From the NCBI RefSeq assembly GCF_014645735.1, contig NZ_BMMH01000003.1:124001-188000 (forward strand): 64,000 nucleotides of DNA, written 5' to 3'. Shown in pieces: positions 63,391-64,000 of the stretch. Numbering within the stretch: the first letter of the stretch is position 1; the number at the start of each line of letters is the position of its first letter. Made by a program: the position numbers and the translations under genes. The notes below the pieces were generated by a model, which did no database searches, was not told the origin of the DNA, and saw only the letters and a list, made by a program, of their open reading frames with translations. This stretch comes from Nocardia jinanensis. GTDB taxonomy: Bacteria; Actinomycetota; Actinomycetes; Mycobacteriales; Mycobacteriaceae.

Positions 63391-63954
63391 TCAAGGACGC
63401 AGCAGGAAATCGACCAGAGCCGCCCGCTCGGTGACCGCAGCTCGCCCGCTACGCGGCGAATTCGACAGGTGCAGTGCGCCGATACCCATGGCGAACATCC
63501 ATTCCGCGCGCCGGGCCGCGGTATCGGCGTCGCAGCCGTGGTCCAGGAAGGCCTGCCGGACCGTGCGGCGTGCCTGCCGATCGGACGCACGCACACTCGC
63601 CGCCGCGCGTGGATCCGAACGCGCCCATTCCCGCATGGCGCGTTCCAGTGTCCAGTGCCGGGGCCCCGTGAGCAGTGCCATCATCGCGATCAGCCGGGCC
63701 CGCGGCGGTTCGCCGGCCAGCGCGTCCAGCTGCCGATGTTCCTGGTCACGCCAGCCGCCCCAGGAGGTCACGAGCGCGGTCTTGAACGCGGAGATATCCG
63801 GAAAGTGGTGGTAGAAGCTACCTTTGGTCACCCCGAGCCGACGGCAGACCTCGTCCAGTTTGAGCGCCCGGAAGCCCTCTTCGGCCAGAACGGTGTACCC
63901 GGCCTGCAACCAGTCATCGACCGTCAGCTGAACGGCACCGCGCGCCCGCGCCAT
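63391..63954 (-). CDS. TetR-family transcriptional regulator
   Basis: A 187-residue TetR. HTH: KLDEVCRRLGVTKGSFYHHF with QLTVDDWLQAGYTVLAEEGF before it. The C-terminal domain is helical with LDALAGEPPRARLIAMMALL and a conserved PRHWTLERAMREWARSD block. It reads away from the window end, so its target is probably outside or is itself. Confidence 0.87.
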   Translation of the reverse strand: MARARGAVQLTVDDWLQAGYTVLAEEGFRALKLDEVCRRLGVTKGSFYHHFPDISAFKTALVTSWGGWRDQEHRQLDALAGEPPRARLIAMMALLTGPRHWTLERAMREWARSDPRAAASVRASDRQARRTVRQAFLDHGCDADTAARRAEWMFAMGIGALHLSNSPRSGRAAVTERAALVDFLLRP

Positions 63955-64000
63955 CGCGTCAGCTTAACGCGGGATACCGGAGCATCGGGCACCGAGCCGT

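Overview
The window looks like the chromosome of a high-GC mycolic-acid actinomycete, most likely Nocardia or a close relative. The evidence is very GC-rich codon use, actinobacterial respiratory genes (qcrC, ctaE, ctaC, ctaF), PimB' for phosphatidylinositol mannosides, a mycolyltransferase/antigen-85-like esterase, a mycothiol-type enzyme, and gene order that, as I remember it, follows M. tuberculosis Rv2182c-Rv2218 almost gene for gene. No rRNA, tRNA, CRISPR array, prophage or intact insertion sequence was seen.

Layout. 0-13.4 kb: partial qcrC and ctaE (aa3-bc1 respiratory supercomplex), trpD, an AsnC/Lrp ligand-binding-domain protein, an exonuclease/GIY-YIG fusion, two NlpC/P60 cell-wall hydrolases, pimB', two small conserved proteins including an SRPBCC protein, an ArsA-like ATPase, a Cys-motif protein, a ROK glucokinase and a PlsC acyltransferase. 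This block is inverted relative to the next syntenic block. 13.4-19.5 kb: an insertion-like stretch with a TrpF homologue, an EamA transporter coupled to an alpha/alpha-toroid membrane protein, a Spo0M-like protein, an FAD oxidoreductase and a 0.9 kb repeat island. 19.5-41.4 kb: ctaF-ctaC, asnB, adenosine kinase, an IscA/ErpA-like protein, a DUF3043 protein, the cobalamin set cobU-cobT-cobS, ilvE, gcvT, pepA, and a lipoate operon (sucB/dlaT, SDR epimerase, GNAT, lipB, lipA). 41.4-64 kb: an accessory region of regulator/enzyme pairs (TetR/SnoaL-like, ArsR-SRPBCC, MarR/MFS, OxyR/AhpCD, AraC/quinone reductase, SulP, LLM oxidoreductase). It also carries at least eight decayed genes: AbiEi and AbiEii, a LysR tail, a CAP-domain piece, a family-39 glycosyltransferase, a flavoprotein, a SigJ-type sigma factor and a TetR tail.

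The genes are mostly core metabolism: respiration, lipoylation of 2-oxoacid dehydrogenases and the glycine cleavage system (gcvT), cobalamin lower-ligand assembly, and peroxide defence through AhpC/AhpD. Two genome-wide habits stand out. First, many genes appear leaderless: a TANNNT -10 hexamer lies 6-8 nt before the start codon, and this decided several start calls. Second, a repeat of about 110 bp that opens with a GC hairpin sits immediately 3' of four genes, always in the orientation of the gene it follows.

I found no clearly novel multi-gene system. The best leads are the hairpin-headed 3'-end repeat family, the toroid/EamA pair, a TetR regulator with an N-terminal zinc-knuckle-like motif, a dTDP-glucose-dehydratase-like protein lacking its catalytic Asp, and an OxyR box centred on oxyR's own leaderless start codon. 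All calls come from reading the sequence; no database search was run.
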